From Typha latifolia (lineage: Eukaryota > Streptophyta > Magnoliopsida > Poales > Typhaceae): a stretch of DNA of 64,000 bases. The stretch lies in the NCBI GenBank assembly GCA_019914945.1, contig CM034101.1:3731188-3795187 (forward strand), in the 5' to 3' direction. How positions within the stretch are numbered: position 1 is the first letter of the stretch; the number at the start of each line of letters is the position of its first letter. This document shows, piece after piece, positions 50,691 to 61,990 of this stretch. A model generated the notes under the pieces. It was not told the DNA's origin and did not search any database. It was given only the letters and a program-made list of their open reading frames with translations. The translations under genes were made by a program, and so were the position numbers.

Positions 50691-53600
50691 TCCACGAGAG
50701 TTGGGACTTGTTGACCCAAACTACACTTACTTTTTAATTTGTTTACCAAAATAGATCATGGCAAATTTAAATGCCAAACTAAGTCTATTTTTACTATTGA
50801 CTTTTAAGTAAAAAGGCTTAACTATTAAAGATTTTATTAAAAAAAACTGATAAGAGCAGTGTTTTCTTATGTAAAGCGCTAATTTTGTCAGCGTTTTTAT
50901 TCAAACACTTTAAATGATACTTCATATTTTTCACCCTAGGAAGCTCTTTACTTAAAAAAAAATATTTAACATTTACTTATTTTTATTAGAACTACAATAA
51001 AATAGATCCATTTTAGCATCGAAGGCAATCTATTTTAGTAAGTAAGTTTTAAAATAAATCTAGTTCGGTCAAAAACTCATTAGAAAGCTTAGCTCAAGGA
51101 TTGTTTGTGTTAATAAAAAAAGTGCAAAAAAAAAAATACCAACTTTTAACTCTCTTTTTTTTTACATTTAAAAGATTTTAAAGTTTAATTGTAAAAAGTA
51201 AATTATGATTCTCTTACCTACTTGAAATTATTTTACTTTTTTTTTTAAAAAAATTCTTCTTTAAAAAAATGACATTTTATTTAATTTCACTTTCTAACGA
51301 TCAAACACACCCCACTTAAGTTGTGACAGTTTGTGTGATTGACTTTATCTGCTTAACACAATGTGGCCTATTACTTAGGCCCTTTTGGTTTTGAGTTCAA
51401 GGAAGGTCCCTAGACAGGGGAACCTCTAACCTGGTTTAGTAAATAAACATCTTTTTATTATTTTTATACCTAATCAAGTTCGCTCTCCAAAAAATCAAAA
51501 CTAAGGAAAGACCAACTAACCATAAGTTTGGGGCTTAGCCTCAAACCAAACAAGCCTTGTAGGTTACCAAATCTATATATTTATATATTGAGAAATGGCC
51601 GACACTTTTATCTAACCTAACAACAATTTAAGACATACTATATCTATCAAAAACGAAAAGCAAAACTACAACTATATACAATCAAATCTGGTTTCGTACC
51701 TCATCGGAATGTGAAATCTCAAATTTAGTTTTCCGAATCTGGACTAGGAGCCAAGCAATTTGTAAATCTGAAACATCCTCTTTTTCGCTTATAATGTTCA
51801 GGACACCCTCATTGGGTGTTAATCACAGAGATATTAAAATGTTATGTTACTTAAAAGTTTCCTTTATTTCTTCTATCTATTTCTCAAGGCTTGAGTAAAA
51901 CGTCAGAAATAAAATATCGATCCTAAAATCGATAGTGAGCAAAATAATTTACTAGCAATTTATTCTCAGAAAGTTGGACATGGATTAAAAAAGAAAAACT
52001 CCCCATCCACCATATCGGATCCCGTTTTCAACTTGATGCAACTGTTTGTTTCATGTTTATTCTCAAAATTCTTGTTAAGTCCTTGCCTATTTTGCGAGTC
52101 AAAAGATTATCTTTACATGCACTTATCCTTACACCTTTAAGATCATCTTGCTCAATAATCCATGCAAGTAAATGGTGCCCATTTACTAATGCAACCAAAG
52201 TAAGAATATTCATCTAAGATCATTGAGGAGTTAAAAGTGAAAGCAAAAGGATCCTGATAAGCTGACACATACCTACTCAGAATATCTTGCCTCCTAAAGC
52301 AAGATGATAAACATGAGACTCACATGGTCTGGAAGACTGAAAAATTACAAAACTAATAGCGACAATCACCACGCCAGTAATACAACAAACAGATCAACCA
52401 ATTTTTGGGTCAACATGATTACGATTTTTTGTCACAATTCGTCAACTACCAACCGAAGATGCTATGAACACAGAGGAAAAAGCCAAAGAGAAGAATTGAG
52501 GTCCAAAAGGAAAAAAAAAATCCACCAACTGCAAATATCTCATGCCAGCCTATAAGAGCCGTACTATGTTTAAATTTAACATGTGTGCCACATGAAAATG
52601 CCCACGAGAACTTGAGAGTTAGAAACAGACGAAAGATTCAATCATCTTACCTGAAACAGAGGAAGCACAGTTGCTTCACTCGGAACAGAAACAATGCTCA
52701 TCAGGAGCAATGGAACATAGTACTCACCAAATATGCCCCATCACAATGGGTATCAGCAGTGCTCGAAAATCTTTTGTCATACTCTCGCTACAGTAAAAGC
52801 TGCAGTGCTCTTGAGTTAGGTTAGGCAGATGGACTTCTGCCCTTCTTTAGAGCATAAGTGCACCATTTGCTTACTGTACTCATGCCAAAATTTGGAAATG
52901 GAGCACAATAATATCCTACCCAACCTAGCGGACAGTGACTGTGTATAAGTGTAAATGCATATCCAATGACCTAAAACCGCTACTTACATGCTCCGACTCA
53001 TAGGAACAGCACCCAAAAAAATAAAAAATAAAAAGAAGAAGAGGAGAAATTCACAAGGTGCAGCAGTGGTCTCCTCAAATAGTAGTAAGGCAGCAAGGCT
53101 TCATGAATGGCCTTGTTGATGTTCAAAAATAGGAGCAACCTGCTGTGTTGTTGCACAAAAGGTTCCAACACGACAAACATTAGAAAAATAAAACACCAAA
53201 GGTCTGTTGATCTAAAGATTCAAAACAGTTTAGCTTATCAACTATACTTTTGTTAAGGTGATCATCATTTTATAGGCTGGAAACTGAAAAAAAACTAGAA
53301 GACACGTAAAATAGGAACAAATTAGGGAGGAAAAAAACTTTTTAGCTGCTATCCTGCTAACGTTTTCAAATGTCATCACATTGACAAAGACCACAATTTG
53401 ATGTGCACAATGGAGCATGATGACAAGAGATGATGAGTTGTGATTCTTTAAGTGGGAAACATATAAAAACACATGTTCAAACTGGAACCACACGACAAAG
53501 CAGGATAAATAAAGTAAAATATACCTCATTGGTGTTTGGTTATCTATTTCTTCAAGCTGGTAGAAGCACATAATCTTGGGTTGGGTCAAGACAAGGTGGG

Positions 53601-55624
53601 CAAAAATGTATGTACGAGAATGCTGCAAAAATGGAAGACTGTGAAAGAAAAACAAACTGTTAGAGTTAACCATGGTTATCTTGGTAGATTTTTTTATCTC
53701 TGGCAGAATATACACCAATGGCAGTTTCAACAGGTAAATTACTGACTGACCACCTGACAGCTAAAAGATTTGGATAATACACTTTCAGCCATAAAAAAAA
53801 ACTTCAGAAGTATGTTCAGGTTATAAGGAAAAATAACAATTATTCAGGCAACAAAAGAATGGGTGTACCTATGACAACATACTTGACGTTAAATGATTCA
53901 TTCACCAACCATGATGGTGTCAAATAAAACATCACTGAAGTCATATGGAAGTGATTTTATTTAACATACATTTCTAATGGTTAGAACAAATATTAACAGC
54001 TATATTTCGATACATCTTAGAGTGTATTTTATTGATGTTCAGGGATTTCACCAATACAATGCATCATTGGTGAATGTTTATGTGCAGTCGAATGATGATT
54101 CAATATTAGCACAGAGAAACTACTGTAGGTTAAGGGTTCTGATATCTACTAGCTTCAACATATGATCCGTCAAGTCATAAGATCTTGCATGCACCCCACA
54201 TGGGCAGAAAACGACAACCAAACTGATGCAGAAGGACCACAACCAGCTATCAATAAGGATATCTGTGTGTACGTTTAGCTTGAACAAACATATGATACCA
54301 TGTGAGAAATGCAACTGCTTCCAAGCATGTGAGTAAGCCAATTTATCACACATTGTTGCTGCTTTGCATACCATCACAAACCAAAAAGTATAAGCCACCC
54401 CACCACCCAACAGCCCACATGATGTTTTGGGGTTATTGAAAATTTTTGGAGTGTCAAATTGGCAGTTGAGCTGCTCTTGCATGTCCAATCAATCACATGC
54501 CACATAAGACACCAGATGCCATTCAAATGCCCACGACCAATCTATCCCAAAAGTCCGATATGTCTTACAGTGTGAACAGCACAAAAAATTTTAGTCAATA
54601 CTAGTGGCAATGAATCACCAGAATGGTAGAGGTGAAAAGCATATAGATGAATTGCCATTAGAATGAAAACTGAAAAGTGCATTGGAAGCCCATCAAGCAT
54701 GAATACTAGTTGATCAGAGAGAACTGATTCATCAGCCGCTATGATACAATAATTTTGTTCTTCCAAGATACAATTGACATAATAGTTTTTATAAAGCAAA
54801 TCCAAAAATTGAAATGACTAATGGTACTCTAAAGGAAGAGGAACATGCCAGTTCAAGTTGGTTGACGTCGGAAAAAAAAAAAAACAATCCGAGACCAAGA
54901 CCAGCAATTACATGCATGAGAAGGGACAATGACAAACTTGAGCAGAGTCAGGTATTACCATATTGCACATCAAGCTTGAACTGGTCCAAAGCCCCACCAC
55001 TTCCAACCAATTTCTGACATCAGTATGGGGAATTGATGCATGAGATTATGGAAACTAAATCAGGAAATGATAAATCTAATCGATAATGAAAGCAAGCTCT
55101 TAGATGAGTATCGCAGATAACAATTTTGAGAAACAAGGAATAGACTACAATCCATAGAAATAACATAAAAAGATCACAACTTTAGGTCTTTGGCTCAGCT
55201 GGGAAGAGAACTATCCCTCATGAAAGAAAAGCTTAGTTTTTTCACTCCTCTTTATTATTATTCTGCAATTCGTAATCTGTACTGTACTAGTCTTTAATTA
55301 ACTGATGAATGTCTAACTGGGGTTTCCAATTCTCCACTTCCTCTCCAAAAAAAACATGGAAAAAAATCAACTGGAAGTATTTTTATTATTTCCCACATTC
55401 AATGAGCATTAATGTGAATCTTGGAACATTCATCTGGACATAAGAATTAACAAAGTTGCCATGGAATCCATCTCAACCATTTAACTATTGGAATTACTTG
55501 AATCAAGGCAACTGAGCTGAATTTGACAAAGGCCAAAATGAATTATATTACCTGACTAAACTCTGAAGAGATTGCAAACCAACCTAAAGAGTAAAGAGCA
55601 TAACTGAATCAGGACAAATTTAGC

Positions 55625-55903
55625 TTTCTCGCATGTGGAATCTTAGGTTTATGAGACTACATACTCAGAAAAGGTTAACAAGAACAAACCTTCTTAACTC
55701 GCCATTCCCAGGGTGGAAAGATAATCAGCAAATATAAGGACCAAAAAGTGTGATAAAACAAAGAGTATCCCATTGATGGATCAGGCATGTTGGGTTTAAA
55801 TTAGGATCAACTAAACTTGGCCATGCCATGCACCATGAACCTAGGAACCTTTGGAAAGAAATATGATGCATTGGAAATATAGTTGAGCTGGTGGGTCATC
55901 AAC
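55625..55903. repeat. 279-bp direct repeat, copy 1
   Basis: Identical to 56885-57163 except for two visible substitutions (AAGAACAAACC/AAGGACAAACC and GATCAGGCATG/GATCAAGCATG). The offset is exactly 1260 bp with no indels. Confidence 0.97.
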
Positions 55904-56884
55904 TGATGTGGACATCATCTTCAATTTGACCAAAATAGAATTACTCGAGTCCAATTTTAGTCTAATTGTTGATTTCTATTTCAAATAATCAATTGGATTA
56001 GTCAATTGACAGATATGGTAGCCTATATGCGGGGGATGTCTGTATTGAGTTATTACCTAAATTAGGTTAGTCAATTTAGGTAAGGCTTAATCAAATAGGA
56101 TCCTATTAGGAAATGAATTCCTATTAGAATCTCAATTGATAGTTATGGTAAACTTATATGTGGGGGATGTCCACATTGATTTATTACCTAAATTGGGTCA
56201 ATCAATTTAGGTAAGATGATCAATTAGAGTCCTATTAGGAAATAAGTTTCTATTAGAATCAGCTAGAATTAAAGTTGTTAACCTATTTAAGGGTTATTGT
56301 ATGAGAAACAAGGACAAGTTGGAACAAGATTTATTTGAGATCTCTCACTTTCTCTCCTGTGGTCTTCTTCTTCTTCTTCTCTCTCTCTTTCTTTCTTTCT
56401 CTCTCTTTCTTTCTTTCTCTCTCTACCTTTCTCCTACTCTGTCTTAAGATTCTTCTCTAATCTCTTCTACTTCCTCTCTAAACCTCTCTTCTTCTTTAAT
56501 CTCTACTTTTTTTTGTTGGTTACTGCTGCTGCCCAGAAGATTCTAGTAGTGAAAGAAAATCTTTGGGTGCCCGGACGTGAAGAGAAAAACATGGTTTCAA
56601 AGTAAAAGCACTACTATTCTATTTATTGGTAAACCTAAACTCTAAATTCTTTCCTTACACCATATTTTAGGCCTTTCTACTATCAACGTACCTATTTGAG
56701 AGTTGAGAAAACTACTGCCTTACCTGAGTGGTTTTCTCTCCTTCCATCTAGTAGTGATCATTCTTAATCAATTAACTTCTTATCAGTTATTGTTTACTAT
56801 ATTTTACTTTAGTTACTTGTTTGGGTTGATTATTCTCCAAAACATTGCATTCATACTAGATTTGCATCAACATTGCTTACTATA
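55904..56884. other. 981-bp segment between the two 279-bp repeats
   Basis: Starts TGATGTGGACATCATC. It contains an internal tandem duplication of about 129 bp (56003-56131 and 56132-56261, both with GGGGGATGTC, TTATTACCTAAATT and CCTATTAGGAAAT), then a CT-rich stretch (56341-56500). The AT-rich start, CT-rich later part and lack of genes resemble an LTR or a leader, but no partner LTR, primer site or target duplication was found. Confidence 0.5.
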
Positions 56885-57163
56885 TTTCTCGCATGTGGAA
56901 TCTTAGGTTTATGAGACTACATACTCAGAAAAGGTTAACAAGGACAAACCTTCTTAACTCGCCATTCCCAGGGTGGAAAGATAATCAGCAAATATAAGGA
57001 CCAAAAAGTGTGATAAAACAAAGAGTATCCCATTGATGGATCAAGCATGTTGGGTTTAAATTAGGATCAACTAAACTTGGCCATGCCATGCACCATGAAC
57101 CTAGGAACCTTTGGAAAGAAATATGATGCATTGGAAATATAGTTGAGCTGGTGGGTCATCAAC
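56885..57163. repeat. 279-bp direct repeat, copy 2
   Basis: Partner of 55625-55903. Its right end abuts the dispersed repeat at 57174-57905. Confidence 0.97.
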
Positions 57164-57173
57164 ATTACATCAA

Positions 57174-57905
57174 GGTTCTAAAACTCGGTATCAGAATCGG
57201 AATCGACCGTTATAAAAGATGATACGTATCAGTCGTATCGGTCATATCTGCCATTCGTATCGGATCGGACTATTTTTAATTATGTAAAATTCTAAATATT
57301 ATTTAAAATACATCATTTCTAAAAATTTGTAAAATATAACAGAAAAATAAGAAGTAAAAATTAGTCCAATATGAACTTTAAAAACTAAAGAAAAAACTCA
57401 CTCAAAACTATAATGAATTTCGACTTGAATTAGATAAATTTTTATACTCTGCAAAACAATATGAAGAGAGAGATATATCTTCACTGTTGTTCTATAGCAG
57501 TAAGAAAAGATGAGTTAAAAAGTGAGTGAGAAAAATGAAAAGAGAAAATAAGAAAAAACTCATCCGAGTTCACCAAAGTGTGGATTAGCCAAAAGGCCTC
57601 GCCGGAACGACAACCAAATAAACTTTGTGAAGTGTGAGAGTGAGAGGAGAGTGTGTGAGAGAGTGAGAGGAGAGTGTGTGTGAGAGTGAAAGGAGAGTGT
57701 ATGTGAGAGATAGAGAGTAAAAATTTAAAATTTAAAAAGAAAACAGTTAATGACATTAATTATTAATGTCTCCTAGATTAGATACATTTTAGATTCGACA
57801 TGAATCTTAAAAAAAATTAATTTCAGCTGATATTGTTGTTTTCAGTCGATACGGCCGAAACTGGCCGATACTGAAATCGGACTGAAACCAGTCTAATCAG
57901 GTTTT
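57174..57905. repeat. Dispersed GTATCGG-rich repeat, copy 2
   Basis: Same orientation as 10043-10770 and similar length. The left end has CGGTATCAGAATCGGAATCG, and the right end, read in reverse complement, has GGTTTCAGTCCGATTTCAGT, which gives an imperfect terminal inverted similarity. The middle contains a purine-rich GAGAGTGAGAGGAGAGTGTG tract (about 57630-57715). No coding capacity. Confidence 0.72.
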
Positions 57906-59309
57906 CATGCATTACATAACTAATATTCAATCAAAGTGAAGTCTAAGTTGATTTATTTTTATTTTTATATATTTGTTGGCATTTTTATCTTTTTCTTTAT
58001 TATATTGTTATGTATACCACTATTTCTTTCTTCATTTTCTTTTGCTATATAAATTCTTCCACCGTAATTTTTGATCTTTTGTTCTTATAAAATCTCCAAG
58101 TTGTTTAGAGTTTATCATTCAATTCTAACATGGATATGTTTATGTACATACCTTTCATTTATTACATGAGTTGGACTATATTATTGTAGTCTCACCAACT
58201 TGTTTACATTGTCCATGGAGGAACGATTTCTTATGCATAAGATAGAATTTACAAATTTCTCTTCAAATAAGAAAACATACTACTAGTGTTCTCTAATGTA
58301 TGATAGAATTAAGGGAAAATTTTATTTCGCACCCTTCTTTTTGCCTTATTTTTGCTTCTACTTATCTTTTTTCACTCGTCTAAATTAAGGGAAAATTATA
58401 CATTTATTATCTACTAAATCCCTATCATTAATTTGCATCATAGAGACTAACCAACCATTCAAGTTAAATTAACCCACGATACTCAAATTACTAGCATAAT
58501 CTTAGATATCCATACCCGTTGTAAAACCTTACTCACTCAATAAAAGATAAGAAATCTTCCCTTAACCTTTCTTCGCCAAGTTTTTTTTAATAAGATGGAA
58601 ATGATCTTCTTTTTATTTCCCAATGGGCTCTTCCTTGTCCCAAGGAGAGAAAATGATGACGGTGAGCCATGAAAGAAAGCCAATAAATAAGTAAAATGTT
58701 AGAGCAATTTTGACATTTTAGATGTTCTATTTTAAAACAAAATATATTGATTAAAAATTGTCATTCTGTCGTGTTCCGTTTGGTGAAAGTTAGTCTGAGG
58801 TTTCTTTAAAGATTTATAGTAAAGCAGGGATCAATTTAGATAGGTTAAAAAAGGAGTTTAAGTGGAAATAAGGTAAATTTCCCATAGAATTAAAAACAAA
58901 GTTCTGCAATATGTGTATTATTTGAAAGCAATGCATTATGCTGTCAAATCTGTGAGCTTCTTTTTATCATTATCAATGAACTAGGCAACCAAATTTGTAT
59001 ACTTTTTCTTTTCAGGTTGATGCACAGGTTGGAGACATGCAGACAAAGAAATTGTTTTTTTGGATTTTAATCTGGAAAGGTATTGTTGATTAATTCTGTC
59101 GCTTGGACTCTTGAGCCAGATGGGCCTCTAATCCTATTGACAGGATTGTAGCTAGATCCATTGGACACAGGTTTGGAGCCTCAACTAAAACCTCATCATC
59201 TGGCTGGGATACACAACACAACTGCCTTTGTGCACATGAAAGTAAAAGTAAGGGATTTTTTTTTTAAATAAAATTACATAGAAAATAGTCATATCTGTGC
59301 CAGTCTTCC
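57906..59309. other. AT-rich intergenic sequence with one coding-like patch
   Basis: Nothing recognisable apart from 59014-59151. There, after a TTTTCTTTTCAG acceptor-like site, the plus strand reads VDAQVGDMQTKK and then, in another frame, INSVAWTLEPDGPLILLTGL followed by a TAG stop. This has the look of a decayed last exon, but I do not recognise the family. Confidence 0.35.
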
Positions 59310-60098
59310 AAATCTACGTTCTTCGATATACCTAATATACTTATAGCTGTATAGATTGTGCACATAATCCAGAATAAAGGGAAACGCGCGATTAAATCTG
59401 TTGCAAGCGAAGCCACTCCAGAAACAAGCAAAAGATAGCAATCAGAGAAAACATCAAAATAACAACTGGGTTTCCTCATAACAATCTACAAAACCACTCA
59501 AACAGTCTTCTAAGCCTACCAGGCACTAGATATCAACTGGAACCCTGGAAAAGGGAGTACCTGGGCCTTGTTAAAGAAGACGGTGTTGCTTGACTGCATG
59601 AAGATTTCGGCCTCCCCTTCCTTGATTATAGTATAACCCTTGAGCTTGTCTCCGAGGTCTCCTACGTCGTCACACTGGCGACGGATGCTCCAAATTCGAA
59701 GAAGCTATGAATAATTAGAAGAGACTGGGAGGCATCGGATGGTTTGCTCTCTAGACCTGGTCGAGTGGATCCTAGGGCGTTGTGTTTGGACAACACGGAT
59801 GGGAACTGGGGAGGCATCGGATCGGATTGCGGATTCCTACAACCCGACCCGATCCGTTGTTTGGGGGTTGCCCGTCGAGCGGTATTCTTCCATTGGTGGG
59901 CCCACATTGGTTAATTTCAGAAATATCTCCATTTAAAAAAAAAAATGTAAATGGCTCATTTCGTCAACTGCCATTGTTATAAAAAGCACCGTTGAGATCT
60001 CAGGTGAGGTACTACGAAAAAAAATAGGGAGGGTCAGGGTTAGGCACCAGTTCAAGTACAACAAAAATCCTGAGATTGCCCCAAAGTCGCAAACCGTG
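59310..60098 (-). repeat. Left arm of an inverted duplication of the TRM1 5' region
   Basis: Reverse-complement copy of about 61990-61165. It covers the start of TRM1 intron 1, exon 1, the leader, the promoter region and about 250 bp beyond. Identity is high (about five changes visible in the 105-bp exon), with a few indels, including roughly 26 bp missing in the leader of this arm. The left arm's promoter keeps a GGGCCCA site (59897-59903) where the right arm reads GGGGCAA. Confidence 0.95.
59561..59665 (-). pseudogene. Mirror copy of TRM1 exon 1 lacking its start codon
   Basis: Same 105-bp length and same splice donor (CAG|GTACTCC) as the functional exon at 61631-61735, and otherwise open. 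The initiator ATG has become GTA (59665-59663), and a few other positions differ (for example Leu22 to Phe and His24 to Gln). No exon 2 lies downstream: the copy ends about 245 bp into intron 1. It therefore cannot make TRM1, though its promoter could still be transcribed leftward. Confidence 0.9.
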
Positions 60099-60275
60099 AA
60101 AATCTTTATAATCTAATATTTTTATAAGTAAACATGAATATCAATAATTACTGATTCCAAAAACCGGGATAGTGAAGTTGTAGATAATGTTGGCCATAGC
60201 TTGAGAGTTGGACTTGATCCGCAAACTATCTATAATTTACATCTCATAACTTTTATAGTCTTTAATAATTCACAT
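60099..60275. other. AT-rich spacer between the left arm and the galactosyltransferase fragment
   Basis: No feature seen. Confidence 0.6.
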
Positions 60276-61130
60276 AATCTCAATGAAAAGTTCCATCGGT
60301 TCATCTAGCAACTGCGGCTCCTTTCGTTGTGCTGACATTTCAATATGCCTATGTGGGGGCAAAGCTAAGATGTGAAGTGGGTAATAAAGCATCAACGATT
60401 GACTGCACGTCAATTTCCCCCGTTCAACTACAGACCAGTTGCATCCTCTAGGAGAAATCCCTGGCAAATTATAAGTATTAGATAGTAACCAAAACAATAA
60501 TAAATTTGCAAGCTTTTGATCACAACTTACGGTGCTATAAAGGAAGGAGGATAGATGCCTCCCGTCAACATGGACATGGTAACCTTCTAAACAAGCGGTT
60601 AGAATTAAAACGAACAACTTGTCTTCCTTAAATGGGTAAGGCCAATCAATGGAAACCTTCTTTGTCCGCTGAATCAAGAGATTCAACCACCAAGTCATAT
60701 GCGATTCCTCTAACTAGTCACCGTCACCGCGAATCCATTTTTCGCACTTCGCTTGCCCATTGACTGAAATATCGATGCAAAAAAATTGAATTAGGACACT
60801 AGAATTAAGTTAGAATTTTGATAATATTTTGCTGATAGCATTACCAATCTCCTCGCTGCATTCTGTAGAAAGTATTCTTCTCAATCATTGGCTTTCTGCT
60901 CCAATCTCCCTTCAACCGAGGATTGAAGTGGAGAATTCTCGAGGGATCCTTGCCGTCCATTGTCTTGAGCCCCAATAACTCCATCATAAACTACAACACC
61001 ATTATCGATGTTTCCCGTTCCTTTAAATTGGCGGTCTTTGGATTGTACTCGGGATGTGCAACCCTTGGCGTCACCATCACTGTGATGTATGATCCCAAAC
61101 TGAGAGAACCATCACCTTCCCTTGATCCTT
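60276..61130 (-). pseudogene. Beta-1,3-galactosyltransferase fragment (galectin-like domain)
   Basis: Three exon-like blocks on the minus strand match the galectin-like domain of plant Golgi hydroxyproline O-galactosyltransferases (GALT family). Block 1 (about 61130-60846) contains [37 protein letters not shown] and [10 protein letters not shown]. Block 2 (60763-60531) reads VNGQAKCEKWIRGDGD, then KKVSIDWPYPF, then ACLEGYHVHVDGRHLSSF. Block 3 (60460-60276) reads LLEDATGL and, in a shifted frame, LPTSHLSFAP, then EPMELFIEI. Blocks 2 and 3 are separated by an intron with intact GT-AG borders, so this is a DNA-level copy, not a processed one. Internal stops and frameshifts show it is dead. The signal anchor and the catalytic glycosyltransferase domain are absent. 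It fills the loop between the TRM1 inverted arms. Confidence 0.87.
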
Positions 61131-61164
61131 ATTTTTTTTGGTTGCTCATGAATTTTGTGAGTAA

Positions 61165-61990
61165 CAGGTTTTGCAGACTTTGGGGGCAATCTCAGGGTTT
61201 TACTTGTACTTGAACTGGTGCCCACCCTCCCTATTTTTTTGTAGTTGCTCACCTGAGATCTCAACGGGGGTTTTTTTTTTGTTGTAACAGTGGCGGTTAA
61301 CGAAATGAACTATTTACTTATTTCTATTTTTTAAGTTTAGATAGAGAGAGTTTTGAAATTAATCATTGTGTTGTGGGGCAACCAATGGAATCGAAGAATA
61401 CCGCTCGACCGGCGACGCCCAAACAACGGATCGGGTTAGGTTGTAGGAATCTGCGATCCGATCCGATGCTTCCCCATCCGTGTTGTCCAAACACAACGCC
61501 CTAAGATTCACTCGACCAGGTCCAGAGAGCAAACCATATCGAAGGAAACTTTCGTCAGTGTCGTCCCCAATCTCTTTCTAACTATTCGTAGTTTCTTCGA
61601 ATTTGGAGCAGCCGTCGCCAGTCTGACGACATGGGAGACCTCGGAGACAAGCTCAAGGGTTATACTATAATCAAGGAAGGGGAGGCCGAAATCCTCATGC
61701 ATTCAAGCAACACCGTCTTCTTTAACAAAGCTCAGGTACTCCTTTTTCCAGGGTTCCAGTTGATTTCTAGTGCCTGGTAGGTTTAGAAGACTGTTTGAGT
61801 GGTTTTGTGGATTGTTATGAGGAAACCCAGTTGTTATTTTGATGTTTTCTCTGATTGCGATCTTTTGCTTGTTTCTGGAGTGGCTTCGCTTGCAACAGAT
61901 TTAATCGTGCCTTTCCCTTTATTCTGGATTATGTGCACAATCTATACAAATATAAGTATATTAGGTATATCGAAGAACGTAGGAATGGAA
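61165..61990 (+). repeat. Right arm of the inverted duplication
   Basis: Partner of 59310-60098. It contains the promoter, leader, exon 1 and first 255 bp of intron 1 of the intact TRM1 gene. Similarity stops on the inner side near the GALT fragment and on the outer side at about 61990. Confidence 0.95.

Larger units (their letters stand above)
45081..55624. other. Long intergenic region, no recognisable gene
   Basis: About 10.5 kb of AT-rich DNA. The longest frame (53242-53730, minus, 162 residues) is rich in Phe, Leu, Ile and Val and matches nothing I know. Simple repeats include (AAAAG)n at 48294-48338 and (CA)n at 50027-50062. A GC-richer patch at 50480-50720 holds two ACGTGGC motifs. 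A lone polymerase-III A-box-like TTTGGCTCAGCTGGG near 55189-55203 has no clear B box. Confidence 0.55.

Noticed and set aside
53242..53730. 162-residue minus-strand frame
   Set aside because: Phe/Leu/Ile/Val-rich translation of AT-rich DNA, no known motif, no nearby supporting exons or promoter.
55189..55203. TTTGGCTCAGCTGGG as a SINE start
   Set aside because: Perfect A-box match but no B box or repeat partner was found in the window.
60270..60698. Single continuous 142-residue frame in the GALT fragment as a small gene
   Set aside because: It reads through an intron with proper GT-AG borders and across frameshifts; the family match is only to separate blocks.
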